A program made the position numbers and the translations under genes. Source: Peribacillus cavernae (GTDB taxonomy: Bacteria; Bacillota; Bacilli; Bacillales; DSM-1321). Taken from it: DNA of 64,000 bases. Positions 38,760-47,645 of this stretch are shown here, piece after piece. A model generated the notes under the pieces. The model was not told where the DNA came from, made no database searches, and was given only the letters and a program-made list of their open reading frames with translations. Position 1 is the first letter of the stretch, and each line of letters opens with the position of its first letter. Location: the NCBI RefSeq assembly GCF_003989135.1, contig NZ_RYZZ01000037.1:90827-154826 (forward strand). The letters run 5' to 3'.

Positions 38760-40721
38760 TTATTCACTCGATGTTTTCGCTTTTGGTTCATCATCGCCAT
38801 TAGTATAATCATAATCGGCCGGATCGATTGGCTTAAAGCCGTTTGGCGTATAGAAACGCAGCAAATCTCCGTTTACGACTTCATCTGATAGCTTAAGCGT
38901 GGTCTGAACCATTTTTTCATTCTGGGCAATCTCAGCGTTTTTCTTGATTATTTCACCAGTTGCATTGTCATAGTATTTGCCATTCAGAGCAGTGGCTTTA
39001 GGTGTTACAAAGTCCCCATTTCTGAACGGAACGACTTGATTATGTTCTTTCGATAACAAGTCAGTACCAAACTGGACATAATCTTTAGTGTCAATTCCCA
39101 GCAAGTGAAGCATTGTTGGCATTAAATCAATTTGGCCGCCATATTGGTGCATTTCGCCGCCTTTTACACCCGGTGCGTGTATCAATAAAGGCACACGCTG
39201 TAATTGTGCATTTTCAAATTTGCCAACTTCTTTTCCAAGTACCTGCGACATGGCTTTATTGTGGTTTTCTGAGATTCCATAGTGGTCACCATACATAATA
39301 ATGACAGAGTTGTCATACAGTCCAGATTTCTTTAGGTAATCAAAGAATTCCCGAAGCGATTCATCAGCATAGCGTGCAGTCTGGAAATAACCATCTACAG
39401 ATGGATCGCCGGTTGTATGCTTAGCGATTGTAGCATCCTTCTCATCCAATGGGTATGGGAAGTGATTTGATAGCATGATGAACTTGGAATAGAAAGGCTG
39501 TGGCAATGTCTCCAACAAAGGAATGGATTCTTTAAAGAATGGCTTATCCTTTAATCCATAATTCATCACGTCTTCTGAGTTCATATTATAATAGCTTGCA
39601 TCGAAGAATTTATCAAAGCCAAGCGATTTATAGGTTTTATCCCGGTTCCAAAACGTCCTGTAGTTACCGTGGAAGACTGCTGACGTATAGCCTCGCTGGC
39701 CCAAAATTGCCGGTGCGGCCTGATACGTATTTTGACCCTGAGTAGTAAACGCCGCACCCTGCGGCAATCCGTACAATGAGTTTTCGAGCATGAACTCCGC
39801 ATCCGCTGTCTTCCCCTGACCAGTTTGATGGAAGAAGTTATCAAAGTACATAAAGTCAGAACTGTGAGCAAGCGAGTTCAGGAATGGTGTAACTTCCTCA
39901 CCGTTTAATTTGTAATCGATGATGAAGTCCTGCATGGATTCAAGATGCAGATAAATGACGTTCTTGCCTTTTGCTTTACCAAAGTAAGCCGGGTTTGGCT
40001 CTGCCTTGGTGGCTTTCGTATAGTTGACAACCTCAGCGATATCCGTGCTGTTCGCAGTCGCACGCTGGGCGTATGTTTTTGTATTTTGAATCGCATCATA
40101 TACTGTATAGTTATACATACCAAGATATTTCACGATAAAGTTACGGTCAAACGTCCGGGATAATAACTGTGGACGATCCTTTTCCGCTAATGCGAGGTTC
40201 ACCGTAAATGCCATGACCGCTGTAACAAACACCGAAACCACTGTACGGCGTTTTAGCTTAACCGTTTCAGGTTTAACGATTTTTGCCGCAAAGAGGACAA
40301 TTAAAATAATCGTATCCATGAAATAAAAAACATCATAAGGATTCATTAACGCTGTAATACTCTGCCCCAAGTCACCGGCATTCTTTACCTGTGTAAGTGT
40401 CGGCAGTGTAATGAAGTCACTGAAAAATCGATAGTACATAATATTCGCATACAAAAGAAAGGATAAAAGAAAGTCAAGCCCAATGATCCATTTGTATGCC
40501 TTCTTGCCTGTCGCAAAAAGAGCCAGGCCGAAAATGAATATTGCCGAACTTATCGGATTGATCAACAACAGGAATTCCTGCAGCAAACTATCGATCCCAA
40601 GGTTAAACTCAACTTTGTAAGCACTGTACGTTTTGATCCAGAACAAAACAACAGCGATTGCCAAAAAACCAATCATTTTATTTTTAAAAATGTTTTCACT
40701 CTTTTTTAAGAAAATTTTCAT
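38760..40721 (-). CDS. ltaS: Lipoteichoic acid synthase LtaS family
   Basis: 653-aa polyglycerolphosphate polymerase or primase. Five N-terminal membrane helices (about 15-185) precede an extracellular sulfatase-fold domain. The catalytic threonine is T300 in FFHQTGQGKTADAEF; E261 (LHLESMQDF) and the DHYG motif (IIMYGDHYGISENH) supply metal ligands. An Ala-x-Ala-like site lies near 218-222 (TYAQRATAN), where signal peptidase cuts family members. Bacillus has up to four paralogues (LtaS, YfnI, YqgS, YvgJ), so the exact paralogue is not certain. Confidence 0.94.
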   Translation of the reverse strand: MKIFLKKSENIFKNKMIGFLAIAVVLFWIKTYSAYKVEFNLGIDSLLQEFLLLINPISSAIFIFGLALFATGKKAYKWIIGLDFLLSFLLYANIMYYRFFSDFITLPTLTQVKNAGDLGQSITALMNPYDVFYFMDTIILIVLFAAKIVKPETVKLKRRTVVSVFVTAVMAFTVNLALAEKDRPQLLSRTFDRNFIVKYLGMYNYTVYDAIQNTKTYAQRATANSTDIAEVVNYTKATKAEPNPAYFGKAKGKNVIYLHLESMQDFIIDYKLNGEEVTPFLNSLAHSSDFMYFDNFFHQTGQGKTADAEFMLENSLYGLPQGAAFTTQGQNTYQAAPAILGQRGYTSAVFHGNYRTFWNRDKTYKSLGFDKFFDASYYNMNSEDVMNYGLKDKPFFKESIPLLETLPQPFYSKFIMLSNHFPYPLDEKDATIAKHTTGDPSVDGYFQTARYADESLREFFDYLKKSGLYDNSVIIMYGDHYGISENHNKAMSQVLGKEVGKFENAQLQRVPLLIHAPGVKGGEMHQYGGQIDLMPTMLHLLGIDTKDYVQFGTDLLSKEHNQVVPFRNGDFVTPKATALNGKYYDNATGEIIKKNAEIAQNEKMVQTTLKLSDEVVNGDLLRFYTPNGFKPIDPADYDYTNGDDEPKAKTSSE

Positions 40722-41228
40722 TTACATTCACCTCTATTAAACTAGTGGTAACGGTCCGAATCAATGGTTAAAGTAAAAAAACTCTCTCAGACAAACCAAT
40801 AAGAGAGATCAGACATAAAGTAAATAATAACATACCGGGATGATAAACACAACATGTTCCCTGTTATTTACTCTATTGCCATCTCATTGATAATTACAAA
40901 TTGTACCGGATTGTCATGGACAAGTTAAGGTCCTAAATACTCATTATCTTATGAAGATGTTCACAAAAAAATTACACGTCTTTTACAAAAAGAAAAGATA
41001 CCCTTCATAAAGAATACATGATGAATATCTTTTTTACAAAAAATTATAACTCAGATTTTTTACCCTGTTCCCTGCGACGCTAAACATGCTTTTAAAAAAA
41101 TACTATGCGTTGGTATCCCCCATATAAGAATTCGATATTATATTCACTGTTTTACTAAAACCTCAAGCTTTTGATATATGAAAAGATTTACCCCTGCAAA
41201 AGAATTTTTGCAAAAAACATAAAGAAAA
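40722..41228. other. Intergenic region upstream of ltaS, no gene seen
   Basis: A/T-rich, stops in all frames. Must contain the ltaS promoter. An inverted stretch around 40745-40790 (GGTTAAAGT...) is not convincing. No repeat family of this window occurs here. Confidence 0.5.
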
Positions 41229-41254
41229 GAAGCCTTGTGTCGAAATTAGGCTTC
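41229..41254. terminator. Bidirectional hairpin terminator
   Basis: GAAGCCT / AGGCTTC around a 12-nt loop with T-rich flanks on both strands (CTTTTTC on +, TTTTCTTT on -). No gene ends directly at it; it may back up the yclQ terminator. Confidence 0.5.
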
Positions 41255-41367
41255 CTTTTTCTTATTAGTTTCTTTTTAAACCATTTAGTTAACGCTTCTT
41301 TTATTCAAATAAACTGAATTACAAGCATCTATTTTTAAATGTTCATCACCTATAAATACTCCAAATT

Positions 41368-41410
41368 AAAAAACTGCCCACCTCGGTTTATATGAGGATA
41401 GACAGTTTTT
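41368..41410 (-). terminator. Terminator of yclNOPQ
   Basis: AAAAACTG / CAGTTTTT outer stem with an inner CCTC/GAGG stem, ending in T-rich sequence on the minus strand. It is 13 bp after the yclQ stop. Confidence 0.7.
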
Positions 41411-41422
41411 CGGATTGCAATT

Positions 41423-42373
41423 TTATTTTATTCCTGTTTCTGCTTCATTAACCATTTCAACAACAGATACTAATCCACCGCCGGATAAGTACCAGTAGTC
41501 TGGATCAAGGTAAACGATTTTGCCGTTTTTGTAAGCCTTAGTTTTCTTTACTAAGTCATTTTCAATAACTTTTTTGGCATTATTGCCTTCACCGACAGCT
41601 GCATCTCTGTCAATTACATAAAGAATGTCAGGGTTTTGCTCAGCGATGAATTCGAAAGAGATATTCTGTCCGTGGACAGGGTCTGCCTCCAGATTTTCAG
41701 CAGCAGGCTTAATTCCGAAGACATCATGAATCAGCCCAAATCTTGATGATGGGCCATAAGCCGTCACCTTGCCGCCTGAAGTTAGCGTGATTAACGCTTT
41801 TCCATCATTTGCGGATGCTTTTTCTTTTAGGCTGGCAATTGAATCATCGATCTTCGCCAGCTCCTGCTTTGCCTGATCTTCTTTGCTAAAGATATCACCA
41901 AGAGTGGTGACGTTTTCTTTAAAGGATTCCATATATCTCTTCGTATCCACCCCCATGAAGATCGTTGGGGCGATTTCATTGAATTTATCATAAGCGTCTT
42001 GCTGTCTACCGGAGATAATAATTAAATCCGGTTGAAGTTCATTGATTTTTTCAAAGTCTGGCTCCGTTAACCCGCCGACATTTTCCACACTTTTGTACTT
42101 ATCGAGATACTTCGGCAGGTTTTGTCCCGGCACACCGGTCACTTTTACACCAAGCTTATCCAATGTATCCAATGTACCAAAGTCGAATACAACTACTTTT
42201 TCAGGATTTTTCTTTACTTTTGTTTCTCCCAATTGATGTTTGATTGTGATTTCTTCCGATTCTTTCTTTCCTTCAGACCCGCTTTTACTTTCAGCAGAAT
42301 CGTTTGAACCGCATGCTGCAACAACAACAGCCAAAATGGAAATAAGTAAGAATAAAGAGAGTTTTCTTATCAT
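41423..42373 (-). CDS. yclQ: Siderophore-binding lipoprotein YclQ (petrobactin type)
   Basis: 316-aa solute-binding lipoprotein. Lipobox VVAACG (C21). FatB/YclQ-like motifs: NPEKVVVFDFGTLDTLDKLGVKVTGVPG, FEKINELQPDLIIISGRQQDAYDKFNEIAPTI and GKIVYLDPDYWYLSGGG. B. subtilis YclQ binds Fe-petrobactin and its precursor 3,4-dihydroxybenzoate. No petrobactin biosynthesis genes are in the window, so the organism may scavenge xenosiderophore. Confidence 0.95.
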   Translation of the reverse strand: MIRKLSLFLLISILAVVVAACGSNDSAESKSGSEGKKESEEITIKHQLGETKVKKNPEKVVVFDFGTLDTLDKLGVKVTGVPGQNLPKYLDKYKSVENVGGLTEPDFEKINELQPDLIIISGRQQDAYDKFNEIAPTIFMGVDTKRYMESFKENVTTLGDIFSKEDQAKQELAKIDDSIASLKEKASANDGKALITLTSGGKVTAYGPSSRFGLIHDVFGIKPAAENLEADPVHGQNISFEFIAEQNPDILYVIDRDAAVGEGNNAKKVIENDLVKKTKAYKNGKIVYLDPDYWYLSGGGLVSVVEMVNEAETGIK

Positions 42374-42425
42374 TGTCGTTCACCTCTGAATTTATTTTTT
42401 TTGTTATTTTCAATCATCTAGCTTT

Positions 42426-43184
42426 CTATGCGTAATATACGGCAATCCTGTTTTCATTAATATGTTCAATATTGATATCCATTTCATAAATGCCTTTTAA
42501 AACAGAGCTATCAATAATTTCCTCAGTAGGGCCTTCCTGAACAACCTTTCCATCCTTTAGGGCCACTATGTAATCTGAATAGCAGGAAGCGAAATTGATA
42601 TCATGAATCACGATAATAACCGTCTTCCCTAATTCATCAGTAAGCCTTCTTAATACCTTCATGATCTGGACGGAATGCTTCATATCCAGATTGTTTAATG
42701 GTTCATCGAGCAAAATATAATCCGTGTTCTGCGCGATGACCATCGCAATATAGGCTCTTTGCTGCTGTCCGCCGCTTAACTGATCCAGAAATTTATCCTC
42801 GATGTCCTCGAGTTCCATATAGTGGATCGCTTCATCCACGTACCTCCAGTCTTCTTTCGTAAGCCTGCCCTGTGAATAAGGGAATCTCCCAAAGGATACC
42901 AGCTCCCGGATAGTCAACCTAATATTTATATGATTCGATTGCTTTAAAATCGAAATTTTCTTCGCGAGTTCGTTGCTGTTGCATTTGCTAACTTCTTCAC
43001 CATCAATGAAGATCTCACCGGAATCCTTAGAAATCAGGCGGCTGATCATCGACAACAAAGTGCTTTTCCCGGCACCATTCGGCCCTATAAAAGAAGTGAT
43101 TTTCCCTTTAGCTATTTGCAAAGAAACGTTATCCACGACATTTTTGTTACCATACTGTTTCGAGACATTTTTTACTTCTACCAT
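42426..43184 (-). CDS. yclP: Siderophore ABC transporter ATPase YclP
   Basis: 252-aa FecE-type ATPase. Walker A GPNGAGKST, signature LSGGQQQRAYIAM and Walker B YILLDEPLNNLD. Overlaps the yclO end by 7 bp. Third gene of yclN-yclO-yclP-yclQ. Confidence 0.95.
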   Translation of the reverse strand: MVEVKNVSKQYGNKNVVDNVSLQIAKGKITSFIGPNGAGKSTLLSMISRLISKDSGEIFIDGEEVSKCNSNELAKKISILKQSNHINIRLTIRELVSFGRFPYSQGRLTKEDWRYVDEAIHYMELEDIEDKFLDQLSGGQQQRAYIAMVIAQNTDYILLDEPLNNLDMKHSVQIMKVLRRLTDELGKTVIIVIHDINFASCYSDYIVALKDGKVVQEGPTEEIIDSSVLKGIYEMDINIEHINENRIAVYYA

Positions 43185-44128
43185 GAATTATTCTCCTTTA
43201 ATAGCAGATAGATGAAATACACACCGCCAATGAAGTTAATAATGACACTGAGTGTCGTTGAAAAAGTGAATACTCTTTCCACAATCAAAAGGCCGCCAAT
43301 TAATGCGATGATGCTGATCAAAATAGAACCAAAGATCAGGTGCGTATGCTGGTATGTCTTAAAAAATTGATAGGCTACGTTTACGACAAGCAGTCCAAGG
43401 AATGTAATCGGTCCGACTAAGGCAGTTGAAATCGAAATCAGGATCGCCACGACAATCAACAGCCGTTTTACAACATAATTATAATCGACCCCGAGGTTAA
43501 TTGCCTGCTCCCTGCCGAGTGAAAGAACGTTCAGGTACTTTATGAATCTTGCAAAATAAAGCGAGACCAGTAAAATGAGCACAAACGAGACCAGAAGGAG
43601 ATCAGTGTTGATATTATTGAAGCTTGCAAACATTCGATCCTGGACAACTTGGAACTCATTCGGGTCGATAATCACCTGCATAAACGACGAAAAGCTCTGA
43701 AACAATGTTCCCATGACTAAACCGACTAATAGCAGGAAATAAATGTTCTGCCCCTCCCGTTTGAAGAGAAACCGGTATAACAAACCTGCAAATAACACCA
43801 TCAAACCTACGGAAATCATAAAATTCAGGCTCTTGTTCATGACGGTAAGGCTGGATGACCCGAATGCAAAAATCAGAAAGGTTTGAATCAGCATATATAG
43901 CGAATCAAGTCCGATTATGCTCGGTGTGAGTATTCGATTATTAGTGATGGTTTGAAACACCACTGTTGAAAAAGCTATCGCTGTCCCCGTCAGGATGATC
44001 GCCAATATTTTAATTGCTCTGTTAGGAACGACATACTCCCAATAGTTCCCCATATCAGTAAAAAGAAAGATAATAATCAGGATAACGGCAATGCTTGCGA
44101 GTATTCCCATTTTGATGTTTTTATGCAT
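43178..44128 (-). CDS. yclO: Siderophore ABC permease YclO
   Basis: 316-aa FecCD-family permease with about nine membrane segments. Motifs: NRILTPSIIGLDSLYMLIQT, SLGREQAINLGVDY and TALVGPITFLGLLVVNVAYQ. The start ATG 44128 follows GGAGAAAGG and overlaps the yclN stop by 8 bp. Confidence 0.94.
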   Translation of the reverse strand: MHKNIKMGILASIAVILIIIFLFTDMGNYWEYVVPNRAIKILAIILTGTAIAFSTVVFQTITNNRILTPSIIGLDSLYMLIQTFLIFAFGSSSLTVMNKSLNFMISVGLMVLFAGLLYRFLFKREGQNIYFLLLVGLVMGTLFQSFSSFMQVIIDPNEFQVVQDRMFASFNNINTDLLLVSFVLILLVSLYFARFIKYLNVLSLGREQAINLGVDYNYVVKRLLIVVAILISISTALVGPITFLGLLVVNVAYQFFKTYQHTHLIFGSILISIIALIGGLLIVERVFTFSTTLSVIINFIGGVYFIYLLLKENNSW

Positions 44129-45071
44129 ATGCCTTTCTCCTCATCAATAAGTAAAGAAATATCACACTTCCAATTACTCCGACAGTAAGGCCAATCGGAA
44201 TTTCATAAGGATAGATGAGAATCCTGCCCAGTATGTCACACAATAGCAGGAAAACTGCCCCTAATAAAGCGGTATGTGAAAGGTTTTTTTTCAGGTTGTC
44301 GCCATGGTAGATGGAAACGATATTAGGAACGATCAGCCCCAAGAAAGGAATCGTACCGACAGTCAACAGTACTACGGTTGTTGATAAAGCTACAATCACC
44401 AAGCCTATGTTAACAACGAATCGATAGTTCAGCCCAAGGCTGGTGGAAAGTTCCTCGCCCATGCCTGCCACGGTAAATTTCTGAGCGAACAGATATGAAA
44501 TGATCACGAGAGGAATGCTGATATAGATCATTTCATACCTGCCTGTCATGACCATTGAGAAGTCACCATGCAGCCAGGAAGAAATACTTTGAATCAAATC
44601 ATGCTTGAAGGCAAAAAACGTTGTAATCGAATTGATAATATTTCCGAACATCAATCCTACAAGCGGAATGAAGATCGCATCCTTGAATTTGATCCTGTCA
44701 AGCAGCTTCATGAACAGGAATGTACCGGCAAGTGCAAAAAGCGAAGCAATAATCATTTGTTCCATCATTGTTGCCGAGGAAAAAAGAATAAGCGAAACAA
44801 GAATCCCAAGTCTTGCTGCATCCATTGTCCCGGCTGTGGTCGGCGAAACGAATTTATTCCGGCTGAGCTGCTGCATAATCAATCCGCAAATGCTCATGCT
44901 TGCACCGGCTATAATTAGACTCACCAGCCTTGGCAATCGGCTGATCATCATTATCTGCAGCTGGTCCTCGCTTAAATGAAATAAATCAAGCGGCGTGATA
45001 TCCTTTACACCAACAAACAATGAAGTGATCGACAGTATTAAAAATGCAATAAACAAATATCTTTTTTTCAT
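44121..45071 (-). CDS. yclN: Siderophore ABC permease YclN
   Basis: 316-aa FecCD-family permease. The frame is open up to 45164 but ATG 45071 (MKKRYLFIAFLILS) has AGGA upstream, begins the first membrane helix and gives the family length. Motifs: SRLPRLVSLIIAGASMSICGLIMQQLSRNKFVSPTTAGTMDAARLG, GTIPFLGLIVPNIVS and EIPIGLTVGVIGSVIFLYLL. First gene of the operon, behind Fur boxes. Confidence 0.94.
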   Translation of the reverse strand: MKKRYLFIAFLILSITSLFVGVKDITPLDLFHLSEDQLQIMMISRLPRLVSLIIAGASMSICGLIMQQLSRNKFVSPTTAGTMDAARLGILVSLILFSSATMMEQMIIASLFALAGTFLFMKLLDRIKFKDAIFIPLVGLMFGNIINSITTFFAFKHDLIQSISSWLHGDFSMVMTGRYEMIYISIPLVIISYLFAQKFTVAGMGEELSTSLGLNYRFVVNIGLVIVALSTTVVLLTVGTIPFLGLIVPNIVSIYHGDNLKKNLSHTALLGAVFLLLCDILGRILIYPYEIPIGLTVGVIGSVIFLYLLMRRKAYA

Positions 45072-45138
45072 GATGATTCCTGCTCTTCCCTCAGACACGC
45101 TGGATTTAACGTATGTTTGGTACATTACAAACAAAGAC

Positions 45139-45269
45139 TGAGATTCATTGTCAATTAAACTCATAAAAAAAATGAAGTCATTATTTTAACAATAATGAGA
45201 ATCATTATCATTTTAGTGGATGAAAAATAATGAAACCATTACTCGATTTAGTAATGATACTCATTATCA
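45139..45269 (-). promoter_or_regulatory. Fur box cluster upstream of yclN
   Basis: Three sites resemble the 7-1-7 Fur consensus TGATAATnATTATCA: TGATACTCATTATCA (45255-45269), TGAGAATCATTATCA (45196-45210) and a weaker TGAGATTCATTGTCA (45139-45153). TTGACA on the minus strand overlaps the weakest site. Iron repression of yclNOPQ is expected. Confidence 0.85.
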
Positions 45270-45360
45270 ATTAGAATGTTACATTAATTTCAGTTGGGGG
45301 TCAATCGTTTTTATGAAAAAAAAAAGAAAAGAGGAGGAATAGTTTCTCCCCCTCCCTCTT

Positions 45361-45897
45361 TTATCCTTTTAATTTTCCCTGAAGGAACAACAGCTCGTCT
45401 GCCAGATCGTTCAGCCTTCTGCCGACGTCTTCGTTAACGATTTCATTTTCTCGGTCAAAGCTGTCATTTGAAACAAACACATTTTTGCTTCCAACCAGTG
45501 CCTTAAAAAAGGAAAGAATCGGCCGTAATTGGTTCTCCGCAACAAGGGAATGATGATTGGATCCTGCCGTGGACACAAAACCGACAATTTTGGTTTCAAA
45601 AACAGTAGTCGGAAGATGGTCAAACAGGTTTTTGAGTACACCGGTAATCGATGCCTGGTAAACAGGTGTGCCGATGACAAAGAAATCAGCTTCCACTATT
45701 TTTTCAATGGCATTTTTGGTGTCATCATTGTAAGACTCAAGAGGCCTTCCATCGACAAACTCTATTTTGTATTTCCTTAAATCGATCAGTTCTATGTCGA
45801 TTGCTGGATTTTTTTGTTTTGCACGTAGCAAAACTTCTTTCACAACCTTTGCTGTCTTGGAGCCGATTAAAGCCCCGGAAATTCCCACTAATTTCAA
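45361..45897 (-). CDS. NADPH-dependent FMN reductase family protein
   Basis: 178-aa flavodoxin-like flavoprotein. Start at TTG 45897, seven bases after GGGAGG; the TTG at 45912 overlaps that site. FMN-binding motifs: ISGALIGSKTAKVV (phosphate loop), GTPVYQASITGVLKNLFDHLP and FVSTAGSNHHSLVAE. Related proteins include SsuE and other NAD(P)H:FMN or azo/quinone reductases. Located between the petrobactin operon and a DUF1450 gene on the other strand; a ferric-siderophore reductase role is only speculation. Confidence 0.88.
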   Translation of the reverse strand: MKLVGISGALIGSKTAKVVKEVLLRAKQKNPAIDIELIDLRKYKIEFVDGRPLESYNDDTKNAIEKIVEADFFVIGTPVYQASITGVLKNLFDHLPTTVFETKIVGFVSTAGSNHHSLVAENQLRPILSFFKALVGSKNVFVSNDSFDRENEIVNEDVGRRLNDLADELLFLQGKLKG

Positions 45898-46130
45898 TGT
45901 ACTTCCTCCCAATTGTTAATCCTAAGTTGTATGAATTGATGTTTCCATTATAAACGGTATGAAACTAATTGATGTACTTATCTGCTTTCCAGTTTGCATG
46001 ATTCTTATGAAAAGACATGTTTTTTGCAAATCGATGTTTCATGGTTTACCTTGACTAGTAAAAAACAGTAAACTATAAGTAGTGTATAACCAAAATCCCT
46101 AAGAATTATAATATGAAGGAAGAAGATAAT

Positions 46131-46406
46131 GTGAAATCATTCATCACGAAAATGTTCTCAAAAGAAAAGAAAGTGACTATTGAATTCTGCCAGAATAACC
46201 TGGATAGATTTTTAAATGAAGAAACGTTTCCTCTCTTTCAAAAATTCCTGACCCAGCCGTCTGTAATATATAAAGAATTTGAATGCTTAAGTGAGTGTAA
46301 GCTTTGCAAAAAGTCACCGTACGCCAAAGCGGATGGCGAAATAATCATTGGGGAAAGCCCGGATGATTTATTGAATAAATTAAAAAGCTTAGGAAGTACC
46401 CGTTAA
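46131..46406 (+). CDS. DUF1450 family protein
   Basis: 91 aa from GTG 46131, eight bases after AAGGAAG; an in-frame ATG at 46113 has no site. Family pattern: VTIEFCQNNLDRF near the start, then ECLSECKLCKKSPYAKADGEIIIGESPDDLLNKL. The cysteines of FC and CLSxCxLC match YuzB-like proteins, which suggests a metal or Fe-S ligand set, but function is unknown. A hairpin with a T-run follows at about 46411-46447. Confidence 0.85.
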   Translation: MKSFITKMFSKEKKVTIEFCQNNLDRFLNEETFPLFQKFLTQPSVIYKEFECLSECKLCKKSPYAKADGEIIIGESPDDLLNKLKSLGSTR

Positions 46407-46502
46407 ATTTGCAAAAGATGTCCCATCAAACCGGGCCATCTTTTTTTATCAAATGGAAGGGAAACGTTTTCAAAATATTTCTTTTTAAATAAGCCAAACG
46501 AA

Positions 46503-46565
46503 TTGACATTTTTTCTAACGCGGCATATAATTTATCTCATGTTAATATATCTTGAGTTTGAGATA
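46503..46565 (+). promoter_or_regulatory. Consensus sigma-A promoter of yceI with a MarR-type operator
   Basis: TTGACA (46503-46508) and TATAAT (46526-46531) are both perfect and 17 bp apart. Just downstream, TATCTTGAGTTTGAGATA (46548-46565) is an imperfect palindrome resembling the operator of MhqR (TATCTCGAATTCGAGATA type), a MarR repressor of quinone stress genes. A half site TATCTC is at 46533-46538. Placement over the transcript start fits repression. Confidence 0.7.
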
Positions 46566-46604
46566 CATTACTTAAATACACTACAAAATATGGAGGAGAT
46601 TTTC

Positions 46605-47138
46605 ATGACAAATACAAAATGGGTTGTAGATGCAAGCCATAGCAGCATTGATTTTTCTGTTAAGCATATGATGGTAGCAAAAACAAAAGGTGTATTTAAC
46701 AAATTTGATGCATCCATTGAAGCAGATCCAGCCGATTTGACTTCTGCAAATATCGAATTTACGATCGATACTGCAAGCATCGATACACGCAATAACGATC
46801 GTGATACACACTTGCGTTCAGCGGATTTCTTCGATGTTGAAAATAAGCCATCTATCACTTTCAAGTCAACGAAGATCGTCAAGACGAGTGACGATGAATA
46901 CGATGTAACCGGTGATGTAACAATCAAGGGAGTTACCCGCTCTGAAACTTTTGCTGTAACTTTCGAAGGACAAGGGAAGAATCCTTGGGGACAAGAGGTA
47001 GCAGGCTTCAGCGGTAAAGGAACGATCAACCGCAGTGATTACGACCTTACCTATAATGCTGCACTAGAAACAGGCGGAGTCCTTATCGGCGATAAAATTA
47101 CAATCTCTTTAGAAATCGAAGCTTCAAAGGAAGCATAA
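46605..47138 (+). CDS. yceI: YceI family lipid-binding-like protein
   Basis: 177 aa from ATG 46605 after GGAGGAG; no signal peptide, so cytosolic. YceI fold features: W.VDASHSSIDFSVKHMMVAKTKGVF, DTRNNDRDTHLRSADFFDVENKPSITFKST, GDVTIKGVTRSETF and GWG-like NPWGQEVAGFSGKGTINRSDYDL. The family is a lipocalin-like barrel that binds isoprenoids in some members. Confidence 0.94.
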   Translation: MTNTKWVVDASHSSIDFSVKHMMVAKTKGVFNKFDASIEADPADLTSANIEFTIDTASIDTRNNDRDTHLRSADFFDVENKPSITFKSTKIVKTSDDEYDVTGDVTIKGVTRSETFAVTFEGQGKNPWGQEVAGFSGKGTINRSDYDLTYNAALETGGVLIGDKITISLEIEASKEA

Positions 47139-47147
47139 TTACTGACG

Positions 47148-47184
47148 AAATAAAGGCGGGCATTCTTTATGTCTGCCTTTATTT
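47148..47184 (+). terminator. Terminator of yceI
   Basis: AAATAAAGGC / GCCTTTATTT stem with inner pairing, then a T-run (47181-47188). 10 bp after the stop. Confidence 0.88.
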
Positions 47185-47208
47185 TTTTGTAAAAAGGAAA
47201 GATCCTCT

Positions 47209-47445
47209 TTACATGCTGGTTTTCACTTCCAGGAATTCGATTATTTCCGCACCAGCTCCTTCCATTAATAAATTGGTCCAGCCTAAGAATCTGATTGTGA
47301 ATCGCGGATTCGAGCCACGAACCACAGTTGTCCCTACAGGCCACTATTCTCCCCCCGCTGATCTTGTTCGAAGTATTCTTTCCATCGTTTCTACGGGTAT
47401 TCGATATTCTTCATAATTATCCTTAGGTTCGTTGTGCCACTTCAT
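47209..47445 (-). pseudogene. Unrecognised short gene broken by an in-frame TAG
   Basis: Read leftward from ATG 47445, 33 residues rich in charged amino acids (start MKWHNEPKDNYEEYRIPVET) run to GGE, then TAG. The same frame continues with WPVGTTVVRGSNPRFTIRFL and GAGAEIIEFLEVKTSM to TAA at 47209-47211, for 79 codons in all. Both halves look coding, and the opposite-strand ORF here is its shadow. No ribosome binding site is seen before ATG 47445. I do not recognise the family. The most likely reading is a decayed gene. Confidence 0.5.
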
Positions 47446-47645
47446 CTAATAGGTAGCTTAACCCGGTATGAAGCTCCAGGAATGCAATTTTATGCCTTTT
47501 TGCTGAAGACAAGGCTATATATATCATTTAAAAGCTCAGGGATGTTTTTGAAAAGACTTACCGACTTCAAGGGAACTCACAGTTTATAAGCAGCAAAATT
47601 AGGGAATATTCACGAACAAGACGAACACCACCATGGAGGGGTTTT

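Noticed and set aside
45361..45912. FMN reductase as a sure part of the petrobactin system
   Set aside because: It is outside the operon, separated by the promoter region with the Fur boxes, and the family is too broad.
47213..47416. 67-aa + strand ORF after yceI
   Set aside because: The coding look belongs to the minus strand, where both halves of the broken gene read better; the + ORF has no ribosome binding site.
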